Notes: generated from the sequence alone by a model not told the origin. 64,000 nt of DNA from an uncultured Acetatifactor sp. (GCA_910585015.1 CAJUCT010000003.1:88679-152678); one strand, 5' to 3'. Positions 15,716 through 24,589 are shown, counted from the first letter of the stretch. A program made the numbers and translations.

Positions 15716-17260
15716 ATGAGCAAAAAACCGACAGTTTTAATGATTTTGGATGGCTATGGCCTGAATGAAAAGACCGAGGGCAATGCCGTGGCCCAGGCCA
15801 AGAAGCCCAATTTGGATAAACTGATGCAGGAATACCCCTGGGTGAGGGGCAACGCCAGCGGCATGGCAGTGGGTCTGCCGGAGGGGCAGATGGGCAACTC
15901 TGAGGTGGGTCACCTGAATATGGGTGCGGGCCGTATCGTATACCAGGAGCTGACCAGGATTACCAAGGAGATTATGGACGGCACTTTCTTTGAGAATCCT
16001 GCTCTGCTCAAGGCGGTGGAGAACTGTAAGAAGAACGGCAGCGCCCTGCATCTTATGGGTCTTCTGTCCGACGGCGGCGTACACAGCCATAACACCCATC
16101 TGTACGGTCTGCTGGAACTGGCCAAGAGACAGGGACTGGACAAGGTGTATGTACACTGTTTTCTGGACGGTCGTGACACGCCTCCTGCCAGCGGCAAAGG
16201 TTTTGCCGAGGATCTGGTGGCGGAGATGGAGAAGATCGGTGTCGGTAAGATCGCTTCCGTAATGGGCCGCTACTATGCCATGGACAGAGATAACAATTAC
16301 GACAGGGTCAAACTGGCCTATGATGCCATGACCAAGGGAGAGGGGCTGACTGCGGCCTGCGGTGTCTGCGGTATCCAGCAGTCCTATGACAGGGAGGAGA
16401 CGGACGAGTTTGTAAAGCCCACTGTGGCGCTGGAGGACGGCAAGTCTGCGGTTACCGTGCAGGATGGAGATTCTGTGGTATTCTTCAACTTCCGCCCGGA
16501 TCGTGCCAGGGAGATCACCAGGGCTTTCTGTGATGATGATTTCAAGGGCTTTGACCGGGGGGCCAGAAAGGATATCACCTTTGTCTGCTTCAGCGATTAT
16601 GACCCCACCATTCCCAATAAGGAGGTGGCTTTCCACAAGGTGGCAGTGACCAATACCTTCGGAGAGTGGTTGGCCGCTAATAATATGACCCAGGCCAGAA
16701 TTGCCGAGACCGAGAAATATGCCCATGTGACCTTTTTCTTCAACGGCGGCGTGGAGGAACCTAATCCCGGCGAGGACAGGGTGCTGGTAAATTCTCCCAA
16801 GGATGTGGCCACCTATGACTTGAAGCCCCAGATGAGCGCTTATGAGGTCTGTGACAGACTGTGCGAGGCTATCCGCAGCGATAAGTATGACGTAATTATC
16901 ATCAATTTTGCCAACCCGGACATGGTGGGCCACACCGGCGTGGAGGAAGCCGCCATCAAGGCTGTGGAGGCAGTGGATGCCTGTGTGGGCAGGGCTGTGG
17001 AGGCCGTCAAGGAAGTGGGCGGCGTCCTGTTCATCTGCGCGGACCACGGCAATGCGGAGCAGCTGGTGGACTATGACAGCGGCGCGCCTTTCACTGCCCA
17101 CACCACCAACCAGGTGCCCTTCATTCTGGTGAACGCGGATCCCGCCTACGGACTGCGGGAGGGCGGCTGTCTGGCGGACATCATCCCCACTTTGATCGAA
17201 CTTATGGGCAAAGAGCAGCCTGCCGAAATGACAGGTAAAAGTCTGCTGATCAGGAAGTAG
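15716..17260 (+). CDS. gpmI: 2,3-bisphosphoglycerate-independent phosphoglycerate mutase
   Basis: Glycolytic interconversion of 3- and 2-phosphoglycerate, a manganese enzyme. The 514-residue protein has the alkaline-phosphatase-fold motifs: LMILDGYG (metal Asp), GQMGNSEVGHLNMGAGR (the phosphoserine nucleophile), the inserted phosphotransferase domain with HCFLDGRDTPP and GRYYAMDRDNNYDR, FFNFRPDRARE, and the distal metal sites NFANPDMVGHTG and CADHGNAEQ. Length matches the family. Start at 15716 follows GGAGG (15708-15712); an in-frame ATG at 15680 lacks a site. eno lies 2.5 kb downstream, the two steps being consecutive in glycolysis, but other genes intervene. Confidence 0.97.
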   Translation: MSKKPTVLMILDGYGLNEKTEGNAVAQAKKPNLDKLMQEYPWVRGNASGMAVGLPEGQMGNSEVGHLNMGAGRIVYQELTRITKEIMDGTFFENPALLKAVENCKKNGSALHLMGLLSDGGVHSHNTHLYGLLELAKRQGLDKVYVHCFLDGRDTPPASGKGFAEDLVAEMEKIGVGKIASVMGRYYAMDRDNNYDRVKLAYDAMTKGEGLTAACGVCGIQQSYDREETDEFVKPTVALEDGKSAVTVQDGDSVVFFNFRPDRAREITRAFCDDDFKGFDRGARKDITFVCFSDYDPTIPNKEVAFHKVAVTNTFGEWLAANNMTQARIAETEKYAHVTFFFNGGVEEPNPGEDRVLVNSPKDVATYDLKPQMSAYEVCDRLCEAIRSDKYDVIIINFANPDMVGHTGVEEAAIKAVEAVDACVGRAVEAVKEVGGVLFICADHGNAEQLVDYDSGAPFTAHTTNQVPFILVNADPAYGLREGGCLADIIPTLIELMGKEQPAEMTGKSLLIRK

Positions 17261-17292
17261 GGAAATGATGCAATAACACAGGTAATGAGAGA

Positions 17293-17324
17293 GGGTAAGT
17301 GTATATGTGTGCTTACCCTTTTTT
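17293..17324 (+). terminator. Intrinsic terminator of gpmI
   Basis: GGGTAAG (17293-17299) and CTTACCC (17312-17318) followed directly by TTTTTT. Confidence 0.85.
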
Positions 17325-17354
17325 CTTCCATACAGCATATCCCTGGAATATGCG

Positions 17355-17429
17355 TTGAGTAAAATCAGGAAGTCCAGACGGCATGATTTTACTCAAGAGA
17401 ATGTATGCGGGCGGGGGATATGCGGAACA
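17355..17429 (+). repeat. Inverted repeat element ending in the ATGCGGAAC motif, upstream of aldo/keto reductase
   Basis: A perfect 13-bp inverted repeat TTGAGTAAAATCA (17355-17367) / TGATTTTACTCAA (17384-17396) with a 16-base loop. Around it, ATATGCG occurs on the left (17348) and GTATGCGG, GATATGCGGAACAT on the right (to 17430). The right border is shared with elements before the oppF-like and ApbE-like genes and leads straight into the ribosome binding site. Confidence 0.7.
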
Positions 17430-17448
17430 TTAAATAGGAGAGGGTAGT

Positions 17449-18471
17449 ATGGCAAAGGTTACATTGGGAAAAACAGGGATTACTGTGGAGAAAAATGCTT
17501 TCGGGGCGCTGCCGATCCAGCGAATCAGCAGACAGGAGGCAGTGGGGCTGCTGCGCAAGGCATATGACAGTGGCGTGACCTTTTTTGACACCGCCAGATG
17601 GTATACGGACAGTGAGGAGAAGGTGGGAGAGGCTTTCGCGGGTATGCGGGAAAAAGTGTATATAGCCACCAAGACCGGCGCTTCCAATGCGGAGGATTTC
17701 TGGAAAGATCTGGAGACTTCCCTGCATAATCTGCAGACGGACTATATTGATATCTATCAGTTTCACAACCCGGCTTTCTGCCCCAAGCCAGGAGACGGCA
17801 CGGGGCTGTATGAGGCCATGCTGGAGGCCAGGACCCGGGGCAAAGTGCGCCATATCGGCATCACCAATCACCGGCTGAACGTGGCCATGGAGGCGGTGGA
17901 GAGCGGGCTGTATGAGACCTTGCAGTTTCCCTTCTGCTATCTGGCAACGGAGAAGGATATCGAACTGGTGAACAGGACTGCGGAGAAGGGAATGGGATTT
18001 ATAGCCATGAAAGCGTTGTCCGGCGGTCTGATCACCAATTCTGCGGCGGCTTACGCTTATTTGGCCCGGTTTGATAATGTGCTGCCGATCTGGGGTGTCC
18101 AGCGGGAGTCTGAACTGGATGCATTTCTGTCCTATATCCAGTGTCCCCCAGTGATGAACGAGGAACTGGAGGCGGTAATTGCACACGACAGACAGGAACT
18201 TTCCGGAAATTTCTGCAGGGGCTGCGGCTATTGTATGCCCTGTCCCGTGGGCATAGAGATCAACAATATGGCCCGGATGAGCCTGCTGATCCGGAGGTCA
18301 CCTTCTCAGGCCCAACTGACGCCCCAGGCGCAGGAGAAGATGCACAAGATCAAAGAATGCCTGCACTGCGGCAAGTGCAAGAGCAAATGTCCTTACGGGC
18401 TGGACACGCCCACTCTGCTGGAGAAGAACTATCAGGATTATCTGGAGATTCTGGCAGGCAAGGAATATTAA
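17449..18471 (+). CDS. Aldo/keto reductase with C-terminal 4Fe-4S ferredoxin domain
   Basis: 340 residues. The TIM-barrel aldo/keto reductase part shows GVTFFDTARWYTDSEEKVGEAF (catalytic Asp and Tyr), KVYIATKTG (Lys), DYIDIYQFHNP (His) and GHIGITNH-type strand (VRHIGITNHRLN). After residue 240 comes an iron-sulfur tail with NFCRGCGYCMPCPVGIEINN and CLHCGKCKSKCPYGLDTP, seven or more cysteines for one or two [4Fe-4S] clusters. Such fused enzymes are common in anaerobes; physiological substrate and electron partner are unknown. AGGAG precedes the ATG. Confidence 0.9.
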   Translation: MAKVTLGKTGITVEKNAFGALPIQRISRQEAVGLLRKAYDSGVTFFDTARWYTDSEEKVGEAFAGMREKVYIATKTGASNAEDFWKDLETSLHNLQTDYIDIYQFHNPAFCPKPGDGTGLYEAMLEARTRGKVRHIGITNHRLNVAMEAVESGLYETLQFPFCYLATEKDIELVNRTAEKGMGFIAMKALSGGLITNSAAAYAYLARFDNVLPIWGVQRESELDAFLSYIQCPPVMNEELEAVIAHDRQELSGNFCRGCGYCMPCPVGIEINNMARMSLLIRRSPSQAQLTPQAQEKMHKIKECLHCGKCKSKCPYGLDTPTLLEKNYQDYLEILAGKEY

Positions 18472-18517
18472 ACGAAATTCTCTTTTCGGGAACGGTTCTC
18501 AACTTTCTGATTTAATT

Positions 18518-18546
18518 TTGTGAAAAAAAGAGAGTGCGGATACAAT
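18518..18546 (+). promoter_or_regulatory. Probable sigma-A promoter of the C39-like protease gene
   Basis: TTGTGA (18518-18523), 17-base spacer, TACAAT (18541-18546). Confidence 0.5.
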
Positions 18547-18631
18547 TCTGTGACAATGGAGAGAGAAAATAGAACCGATGAAGGGACAGGATGACAAGAT
18601 AACCTGCCCGAAACCGGGAGGACAAAGGAAA

Positions 18632-19669
18632 ATGCAACAAAAGAGCGCAAGGAAAAGACAACAGAGGTATTTTCTGACAGTGGGAATGCTGGCAGCATGG
18701 GTTTGTATCGCACTGTGCCTGATACAGTTGGTACAGATACGCAGACAACTCGGGGAACAGAGGGAACAGATCAGCCGTACCTATAATATGGTGCAGCTGT
18801 TCCACACGGATGCGATGGGCGGGCAGGACAGTTATAGTGATATCTGGGAAGCCAGCTTCAGTACGGCGGATTTGGGCCATAACATGGTGGAGACGGTGCC
18901 GATAGACCGCCTGTCGCTATCCTATGCGGAGAAATGTGCCCTGGACTATGTGGACAAGCCCCAGGACAGGAGTTACCGCCAGGTGTTGGAAAAGTTGGAT
19001 GAACTGGGACAGTGGGATGAGCGGATTGCGGCGATCCGAGAGAACAGCGAGGCATACCCGGAGACGCTGCTGGAAGCCCTGGCCAACAATCCGGAGATGG
19101 CGGATTTCGTGGAAGGCTGGTTGACGGCGCAGCACAAAGCCACAGGAGGATTGACGGAAAGCGAGAAAAAGGAAAACTATCCCCTTTTCCTGCAATGGGA
19201 TCCCCGCTGGGGATATTCCTCCTATGGAGACAGCAGTTGTATTGCTGTTTCCGGCTGCGGTCCCACTTGTCTGTCTATGGTGTTGTATTATCTCACGAGA
19301 GACGAGAGTCTGACACCGGACTTAATTGCAGATTTCAGCATGGAGAACGGATATTATTTATCCGGTACGGGCACACTTTGGTCGCTGATGGAGAATGTGG
19401 CGCCGATGTACGGCGTGAAGGTGAGCCAGCCCGACGCGTCGGAGCGGGAAATGAAGGCGGCGCTGGATCAGGGCAGTGTGCTGATCTGTTCCATGAAGCC
19501 GGGGGATTTCACGGCGGGAGGTCATTTTATCGTGATTTACGACTATGACCAGGATGGATTCTTGGTCAATGATCCCAACTGTGTGGCCCGCAGCCGATCA
19601 AGATGGACCTACGACCAGATTGGCGGACAGATGAAGCATTTGTGGGTCTTTGAAAAGGAAGTTCTGTGA
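18632..19669 (+). CDS. Membrane-anchored C39-like (papain-fold) peptidase
   Basis: About 345 residues from ATG 18632 (GGGAGG at 18617-18621 plus AAAGG nearer); an alternative ATG at 18578 would add 18 residues. After a basic N terminus there is a single signal-anchor helix (YFLTVGMLAAWVCIALCLIQLV), a charged helical linker of about 130 residues and a C-terminal Peptidase_C39_2-type domain: PLFLQWDPRWGYSSYG, then AVSGCGPTCLSMVLYYL with the catalytic Cys, and GGHFIVIYDYDQDGFLVNDPN with the catalytic His and Asp/Asn. Active outside the cell. Substrate unknown; relatives cut double-glycine leaders or wall peptides. Confidence 0.85.
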   Translation: MQQKSARKRQQRYFLTVGMLAAWVCIALCLIQLVQIRRQLGEQREQISRTYNMVQLFHTDAMGGQDSYSDIWEASFSTADLGHNMVETVPIDRLSLSYAEKCALDYVDKPQDRSYRQVLEKLDELGQWDERIAAIRENSEAYPETLLEALANNPEMADFVEGWLTAQHKATGGLTESEKKENYPLFLQWDPRWGYSSYGDSSCIAVSGCGPTCLSMVLYYLTRDESLTPDLIADFSMENGYYLSGTGTLWSLMENVAPMYGVKVSQPDASEREMKAALDQGSVLICSMKPGDFTAGGHFIVIYDYDQDGFLVNDPNCVARSRSRWTYDQIGGQMKHLWVFEKEVL

Positions 19670-19677
19670 TGTATAAA
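19650..19677 (+). promoter_or_regulatory. Possible promoter of eno
   Basis: TTGAAA (19650-19655), 16-base spacer, TATAAA (19672-19677), overlapping the end of the peptidase gene. A small inverted repeat (TCCACA/TGTGGA) follows before the ribosome binding site AAAGGAGG. Confidence 0.4.
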
Positions 19678-19748
19678 CAGCCTCTTTTACGGAGATACTT
19701 TCCACATTGATATGTGGATCCTAACTCTGATAAAGGAGGCTTTCATTT

Positions 19749-21062
19749 ATGATTTTTTTAGAGATTATCAAGGTACATGGGCGGGAGATTCTGGACTCAA
19801 GGGGTAACCCCACTGTGGAGGCCCAGGTCGCCGTGAAGAACAAGGTGGACGGGCATATCCACACGGGTGTGGCGGCGGTGCCTTCCGGCGCCAGTACCGG
19901 GCGTTTTGAGGCGGTGGAACTGCGGGACGCGGAGCCTCGGTACTTTGGGCTTGGTGTGCGTCACGCGGTGAAGAATATCAACGAGAAGCTGGCTCCCCTG
20001 CTCTGCGGCCGCAATGCCCTGGAGCAGATTCAGATCGACAGCCTGATGGTGGAAACGGACGGCACGGAGAACAAGGCAAACCTGGGAGCCAACGCCATCC
20101 TGGCGGTGTCTCTGGCCTGCGCCAAGGCGGCAGCCTGCGCGCTGCACATCCCGCTGTACCGCTATCTGGGCGGAGCGTCCGCCCGGCGCATGCCCGTGCC
20201 TATGATGAATATTTTAAACGGCGGAAAACATGCCGCCAACACCGTGGATTTCCAGGAGTTCATGATCATGCCCGTGCAGGCGGAGAACTTTGCGGAGGGG
20301 CTCAGGGTCTGCGCGGAGATTTACCACAATCTGAAAGGACTGCTGCAGGAGCAGGGTCTGTCCACAGGAGTGGGGGACGAGGGCGGCTTTGCCCCGGATC
20401 TGCCGGACGCGGAGAGTGTGCTGGGCTATATTGTGGATGCCATCACCGCCGCGGGATATACGCCGGGGCAGGACATCAAGATTGCCCTGGACGTGGCCAG
20501 CAGCGAGTTGTATAATGAAAAGACAGGGATGTATCACTTCCCCGGGGAGAGCCGCTTAAAGAGTCAGGAGGTGATCCGGGATACCCAGGAGATGATCGCC
20601 TACTATGAGCGTCTGATGGAGCGGTTTCCCATATATTCCATCGAGGACGGCTTGGCGGAGGACGACTGGGATGGCTGGCAGCTGATGACCCAGCGGATCG
20701 GAGACCGGGTGCAGCTGGTGGGAGACGACCTTTTCGTGACCAATGTGAAGCGCCTGGATGCGGGAATCCAGCTTCATGTGGCCAATGCCATTCTGGTGAA
20801 GGTCAACCAGATCGGCACATTGACGGAGACCCTGGAGGCGGTGGAACTGGCCAAGAGGAACGGATATCACGCCGTAATTTCCCACCGTTCCGGGGAGACG
20901 GAGGATACCACTATAGCGGATATTGCCGTGGCCATGAACACCGGTCAGATCAAGACCGGCGCCCCCTGCCGCAGCGACCGGGTGGCAAAATACAACCGTC
21001 TGCTGCGGATCGAGGAAGAACTGAAGGGCTATGGCTGTTACACTGACCCGGGACGACGGTAG
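19749..21062 (+). CDS. eno: Enolase
   Basis: Dehydrates 2-phosphoglycerate to phosphoenolpyruvate; magnesium dependent. The 437-residue protein shows GREILDSRGNPTVEA, VPSGASTGRFEAVELRD, NAILAVSLACAKAAA, PMMNILNGGKHAANTVDFQEFMIMP, the catalytic GVGDEGGFAPDL, SIEDGLAEDDWDGW, LVGDDLFVTN, ILVKVNQIGTLTET (catalytic Lys) and SHRSGETEDTTIADIAVA. All key residues are in place. AAAGGAGG lies 8 bases before the ATG. Confidence 0.98.
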   Translation: MIFLEIIKVHGREILDSRGNPTVEAQVAVKNKVDGHIHTGVAAVPSGASTGRFEAVELRDAEPRYFGLGVRHAVKNINEKLAPLLCGRNALEQIQIDSLMVETDGTENKANLGANAILAVSLACAKAAACALHIPLYRYLGGASARRMPVPMMNILNGGKHAANTVDFQEFMIMPVQAENFAEGLRVCAEIYHNLKGLLQEQGLSTGVGDEGGFAPDLPDAESVLGYIVDAITAAGYTPGQDIKIALDVASSELYNEKTGMYHFPGESRLKSQEVIRDTQEMIAYYERLMERFPIYSIEDGLAEDDWDGWQLMTQRIGDRVQLVGDDLFVTNVKRLDAGIQLHVANAILVKVNQIGTLTETLEAVELAKRNGYHAVISHRSGETEDTTIADIAVAMNTGQIKTGAPCRSDRVAKYNRLLRIEEELKGYGCYTDPGRR

Positions 21063-21125
21063 GATTCGGGCAGGGCGCGAAAAGTAACGCGGTAATAAAT
21101 GTTTGACTGTAAAGATAAAAAATAC

Positions 21126-21154
21126 TTGCGCATCAGGAATATCTATGTTACAAT
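21126..21154 (+). promoter_or_regulatory. sigma-A type promoter of secG
   Basis: TTGCGC (21126-21131), 17-base spacer, TACAAT (21149-21154). A second possible start signal (TTGACA at 21163) has no matching -10. Confidence 0.6.
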
Positions 21155-21228
21155 CATTCTTGCTTGACACATCATTGAGTATGTAGATTGTGCTTTCGGA
21201 TATTGGCTAAACGGAAAGAGGTATTATT

Positions 21229-21468
21229 ATGGGAGTATTGAGAGTTATTCTGACAGTTTTGTTTATTCTTGATTGTATAGCACTGGTGATTGTAGTATTG
21301 ATGCAGGAGGGCAAGGCGGCGGGCCTTGGCGCAATCAGCGGCGCAGCAGAGACTTACTGGGGTAAGAATAGGGGACGTTCCATGGAGGGAATGCTGGTGA
21401 AACTCACCAAGGTTCTGGCTGTGGCATTCATCCTCTTTGCTGTGGTACTGAACCTGAATGCATTCTGA
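21229..21468 (+). CDS. secG: Preprotein translocase subunit SecG
   Basis: 79-residue Sec translocon subunit with two membrane helices (LRVILTVLFILDCIALVIVVLMQ and VLAVAFILFAVVLNLNAF) and the family signature VLMQEGKAAGLGAISGAAETYWGKNRGRSMEGMLVKLTK between them. secG next to rnr and smpB is the common Firmicutes order. It is closed off by a strong terminator at 21482-21510. Confidence 0.95.
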   Translation: MGVLRVILTVLFILDCIALVIVVLMQEGKAAGLGAISGAAETYWGKNRGRSMEGMLVKLTKVLAVAFILFAVVLNLNAF

Positions 21469-21481
21469 AGACGGAAGAAGA

Positions 21482-21510
21482 ACACCCTTGCTGGTCAAGG
21501 GTGTTTTTTA
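21482..21510 (+). terminator. Intrinsic terminator of secG
   Basis: ACACCCTTG (21482-21490), 5-base loop, CAAGGGTGT (21496-21504), then a run of T. Confidence 0.9.
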
Positions 21511-21526
21511 AACTGCTAATTTTACT

Positions 21527-21694
21527 AAAAGCGCACGGAAATCATGGTGTTAGGAGCAAAACGCTGCGCGCTTAGCTCTTTTGAACAGAATGTGCGCAAA
21601 AGCGCACGGAAATCATGGTGTAAGGAGCAAACGCTGCGCGCTTAACTCTTTTGAACAGAATGTGCGCAAAAGCGCACGGAATTTATGGTGTAAT
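21527..21694 (+). repeat. Tandem 70-71 bp repeat (2.4 copies) running into the rnr start
   Basis: Copies at 21527-21597, 21598-21667 and a partial one at 21668-21694. Each starts AAAAGCGCACGGAA and ends CAGAATGTGCGC, so the junctions form the perfect hairpin GTGCGC-AAAA-GCGCAC. The copies differ at only a few positions. The partial third copy ends at the proposed rnr start codon, so the repeat forms the rnr 5' UTR. Confidence 0.9.
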
Positions 21695-23996
21695 GAAGAA
21701 TATGGAGAAAATTGCAACGGATAAGAGAAAAGAGATTATATGTGAACTCATGGAAGATGATCAGTATGTTCCCATGAAGGAAAAGGAACTGGCCATGCTG
21801 CTGCAGGTGTCCCGGGAGGACCGCCAGGAACTGCGCCGTCTGCTGGAAGAACTGCTGGCGGAGGGACGGTTGACAGTGAATGCCCAGGGAAAATATAGAA
21901 AAGCGGATGGGCAGACACTTATTGGCACATATATTAGCCATGCGAAGGGCTTCGGTTTTGTGGAGATCGAAGGCAGCCAGGAGGATCTGTTCGTGCCTCC
22001 GGAGATGACGGGGGGCGCTTTGCACCGGGACACGGTACAGGTGGTCCTGATACGGGGGGATTCCCCGGGGGGCGGGCAGCATCCGAAGGCTGCGGGCGGC
22101 GGCCAGGCTTCACGCAATGGCCACCGGAAGGAAGCCCGCGTGTTACGGATTCTGAAGCGGGGCATTACCCAGGTGGTAGGCACTTACCAAAAGTCCAAAA
22201 ATTTCGGCTTCGTGGTGCCGGATAATTCCAGGATGCCCCAGGATATCTTTGTGCCCGGGGAGAGGTCTAAGGGGGCCGTCACCGGGCATAAGGTGGTGGT
22301 GGAGATCACAGACTACGGCAGTGATGACCGCCGCCCCGAGGGGACGGTGGTGGAAATCCTGGGGCATGTAAACGACCCGGGAGTGGATATCCTGTCCATT
22401 GTGCGGGGCTATGAACTGCCCGAGGGCTTCGGGGAAAAAGTACTGAACCAGGCGGAGCGGGTGGCGGGGGAAGTGACGGAGGCGGACAGAGCCGGGCGGC
22501 GGGATCTGCGTGACCAGCTGCTGATCACCATAGACGGCGAGGACGCCAAGGATCTGGATGACGCGGTGAGCGTGACCTTCGACGGGCAGAACTACCGTCT
22601 GGGGGTTCACATCGCGGATGTGACCAACTATGTGCAGGAGGGATCTGCCCTGGACCGGGAGGCCTTAAGGCGGGGCACCAGCGTCTATCTGGTGGATCGG
22701 GTGATACCCATGCTGCCCCATGCGCTGAGCAACGGCATCTGTTCCCTGAACGCGGGGGTGGACCGGCTGGCCCTGAGTTGTCTGATGACCATTGACACGA
22801 AGGGCAGTGTCATAGATTATGAGATTTGCGAATCCGTGATCCGGGTGCGTCATCGTATGTCCTACACCGGAGTGAAGCGCCTGCTCACGGAGGATAATCT
22901 GACAAAAGAAGATCCGGCTTTCTCGGAGTATGCAAAGCTGCTGCCCATGCTGAAGGAGATGGAGACTCTGTCGGGCCTGCTGCGGAAAAAGCGGCGGGAA
23001 AGGGGCGGTATAGACTTTGACTTCCCGGAGTGCAAGATCCTGCTGGATCAGCGCGGAGTGCCCCAAGAGATCCGTCCCTATGAGCGCAATGTGGCTACCA
23101 GGATCATCGAGGACTTCATGCTGGCGGCCAACGAGACCGTTGCCCAGCATTTTTACTGGCAGGAACTGCCCTTTGTCTACCGGGTGCATGAGGCTCCGGA
23201 TCAGGACAAGATACAGAAGCTGGCGGCATTTCTCCACAACTTTGGGTATTATATGAAAAATATCGGCCAGATGGGGGGCCGTGCGGCAGGCGAGCGCGAG
23301 GCCGCCCGCAGAGGCAGGGGCGCTGCTGCAGGCAGGACCGCCGGAAAAAGAGACGCGGGGCATGGCCAGGCCGCCAATGTCCATCCCAAGGAGATCCAGA
23401 AACTATTGCAGAAAGTGGAGCGCACCCCGGAGGAGGCCATGATCAGCAGGCTGACGCTTCGGAGCATGAAGCAGGCGAAGTACAGCACTGAGAGCAGCGG
23501 ACACTTTGGCCTGGCCTGCCAGTATTACTGTCACTTTACCTCACCCATAAGGCGTTATCCGGATCTGCAGATCCACCGGATCATCAAGGAGCAGCTGCGG
23601 GGCAGATTAAATGAAGACCGGATCCGCCATTACCGGGATATCCTGCCGGAGGTGGCAAAAGAGTCCTCCCGGCTGGAGCGCCGGGCCGATGAGGCGGAGC
23701 GGGAGACCGACAAGCTGAAGAAAGTGCAGTACATGGAGGAACGGATCGGGGAAGTCTTTGAAGGGGTGGTGTCCGGCATTACAGCCTGGGGCATCTATGT
23801 CGAACTGTCAAACACTGTGGAGGGGCTGGTGCATGTGTCCCGGCTGCCCGGGGATTATTATTGCTACCACGAGGACAACTATGAGATGGTGGGAGAGACC
23901 ACGGGGCGCGCCTTCAGCCTGGGCCAGCCAGTGACTGTGCAGGTGGCAGGAACCGACCGCCTGCTGCGAACCGTTGATTTTGACCTGGCGGAATAA
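21693..23996 (+). CDS. rnr: Ribonuclease R
   Basis: 3'-5' exoribonuclease that digests structured RNA and works with tmRNA-SmpB in trans-translation; smpB and ssrA follow. The 767-residue protein has an N-terminal winged-helix (ELMEDDQYVPMKEKELAMLLQV), two cold-shock domains (GFGFVEIEGSQEDLFVPPEM; NFGFVVPDNSRMPQDIFVP), the RNB domain with TIDGEDAKDLDDAVSV (metal-binding Asp cluster) and HIADVTNYVQ, and a C-terminal S1 domain (GEVFEGVVSGITAWGIYVEL). Within RNB, residues about 525-562 are an Arg/Ala/Gly-rich insertion (GGRAAGEREAARRGRG..). The start is uncertain: ATG 21693 or 21702, neither with a good ribosome site; upstream in-frame codons belong to the tandem repeat. Confidence 0.93.
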   Translation: MKNMEKIATDKRKEIICELMEDDQYVPMKEKELAMLLQVSREDRQELRRLLEELLAEGRLTVNAQGKYRKADGQTLIGTYISHAKGFGFVEIEGSQEDLFVPPEMTGGALHRDTVQVVLIRGDSPGGGQHPKAAGGGQASRNGHRKEARVLRILKRGITQVVGTYQKSKNFGFVVPDNSRMPQDIFVPGERSKGAVTGHKVVVEITDYGSDDRRPEGTVVEILGHVNDPGVDILSIVRGYELPEGFGEKVLNQAERVAGEVTEADRAGRRDLRDQLLITIDGEDAKDLDDAVSVTFDGQNYRLGVHIADVTNYVQEGSALDREALRRGTSVYLVDRVIPMLPHALSNGICSLNAGVDRLALSCLMTIDTKGSVIDYEICESVIRVRHRMSYTGVKRLLTEDNLTKEDPAFSEYAKLLPMLKEMETLSGLLRKKRRERGGIDFDFPECKILLDQRGVPQEIRPYERNVATRIIEDFMLAANETVAQHFYWQELPFVYRVHEAPDQDKIQKLAAFLHNFGYYMKNIGQMGGRAAGEREAARRGRGAAAGRTAGKRDAGHGQAANVHPKEIQKLLQKVERTPEEAMISRLTLRSMKQAKYSTESSGHFGLACQYYCHFTSPIRRYPDLQIHRIIKEQLRGRLNEDRIRHYRDILPEVAKESSRLERRADEAERETDKLKKVQYMEERIGEVFEGVVSGITAWGIYVELSNTVEGLVHVSRLPGDYYCYHEDNYEMVGETTGRAFSLGQPVTVQVAGTDRLLRTVDFDLAE

Positions 23997-24015
23997 GCGA
24001 AACAGGAGCTCCAAC

Positions 24016-24025
24016 ATGCGGAACT
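24016..24025 (+). repeat. ATGCGGAACT motif copy before smpB
   Basis: Identical 10-base motif, 21 bases before smpB's ATG and just before its GGGGAGA ribosome site. See the copies at 10620, 17420, 32592 and 32695. Confidence 0.5.
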
Positions 24026-24046
24026 CATATCAGGGGAGATGAGACT

Positions 24047-24517
24047 ATGGCAAAACAGAAAGAAACACAGAAATTGATCGCCAACAATAAAAAAGCCTAC
24101 CACGACTATTTTATAGAGGAGAGTTATGAGGCGGGCATCGCCCTCCACGGCACGGAGGTCAAATCCATGCGCCAGGGCAAATGCAGCATCAAGGAATCTT
24201 TTATCCGCATAGAAAACGGCGAGGTCTATGTGTACGGTATGCATGTGAGTCCTTATGAGAAAGGGAATATTTTCAACAAAGATCCTCTGCGGGTCAAAAA
24301 ACTGCTGCTGCATAAATATGAGATTAACAAGCTCTCCGGCAAGGTGGCGGAGAAGGGGTTGACGCTGGTGCCGCTGCAGGTGTATTTCAAGGAGGGGAAA
24401 GTCAAGGTGGAGATCGGACTGGCAAGGGGCAAGAAGCTCTACGACAAACGCCAGGACATTGCCCGAAAGGACCAGCGCCGGGAGGCGGAGAAGGAGTTCA
24501 AGGTCAAAAACCTGTAA
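24047..24517 (+). CDS. smpB: SsrA-binding protein
   Basis: 156-residue partner of tmRNA that places it in the ribosomal A site. Motifs: IANNKKAYHDYFIEESYEAGIALHGTEVKSMRQGKCSIKESF, NGEVYVYGMHVSPYEKGN, RVKKLLLHKYEI, GLTLVPLQVYFKEGKVKVEIGLARGKKLYDKRQ and the basic C-terminal tail. Full length and typical. Sits between rnr and ssrA, the standard trans-translation cluster. Confidence 0.97.
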   Translation: MAKQKETQKLIANNKKAYHDYFIEESYEAGIALHGTEVKSMRQGKCSIKESFIRIENGEVYVYGMHVSPYEKGNIFNKDPLRVKKLLLHKYEINKLSGKVAEKGLTLVPLQVYFKEGKVKVEIGLARGKKLYDKRQDIARKDQRREAEKEFKVKNL

Positions 24518-24560
24518 AAATTTTTTTTAAAAATTTTAGAAATTTGAACCACAGGTTTAC

Positions 24561-24589
24561 TTGCCAAAGGCGTTGGCAGATGCTATAAT
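24561..24589 (+). promoter_or_regulatory. sigma-A type promoter of ssrA
   Basis: TTGCCA (24561-24566), 17-base spacer, perfect TATAAT (24584-24589), about 65 bases before the mature tmRNA 5' end. Confidence 0.8.
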
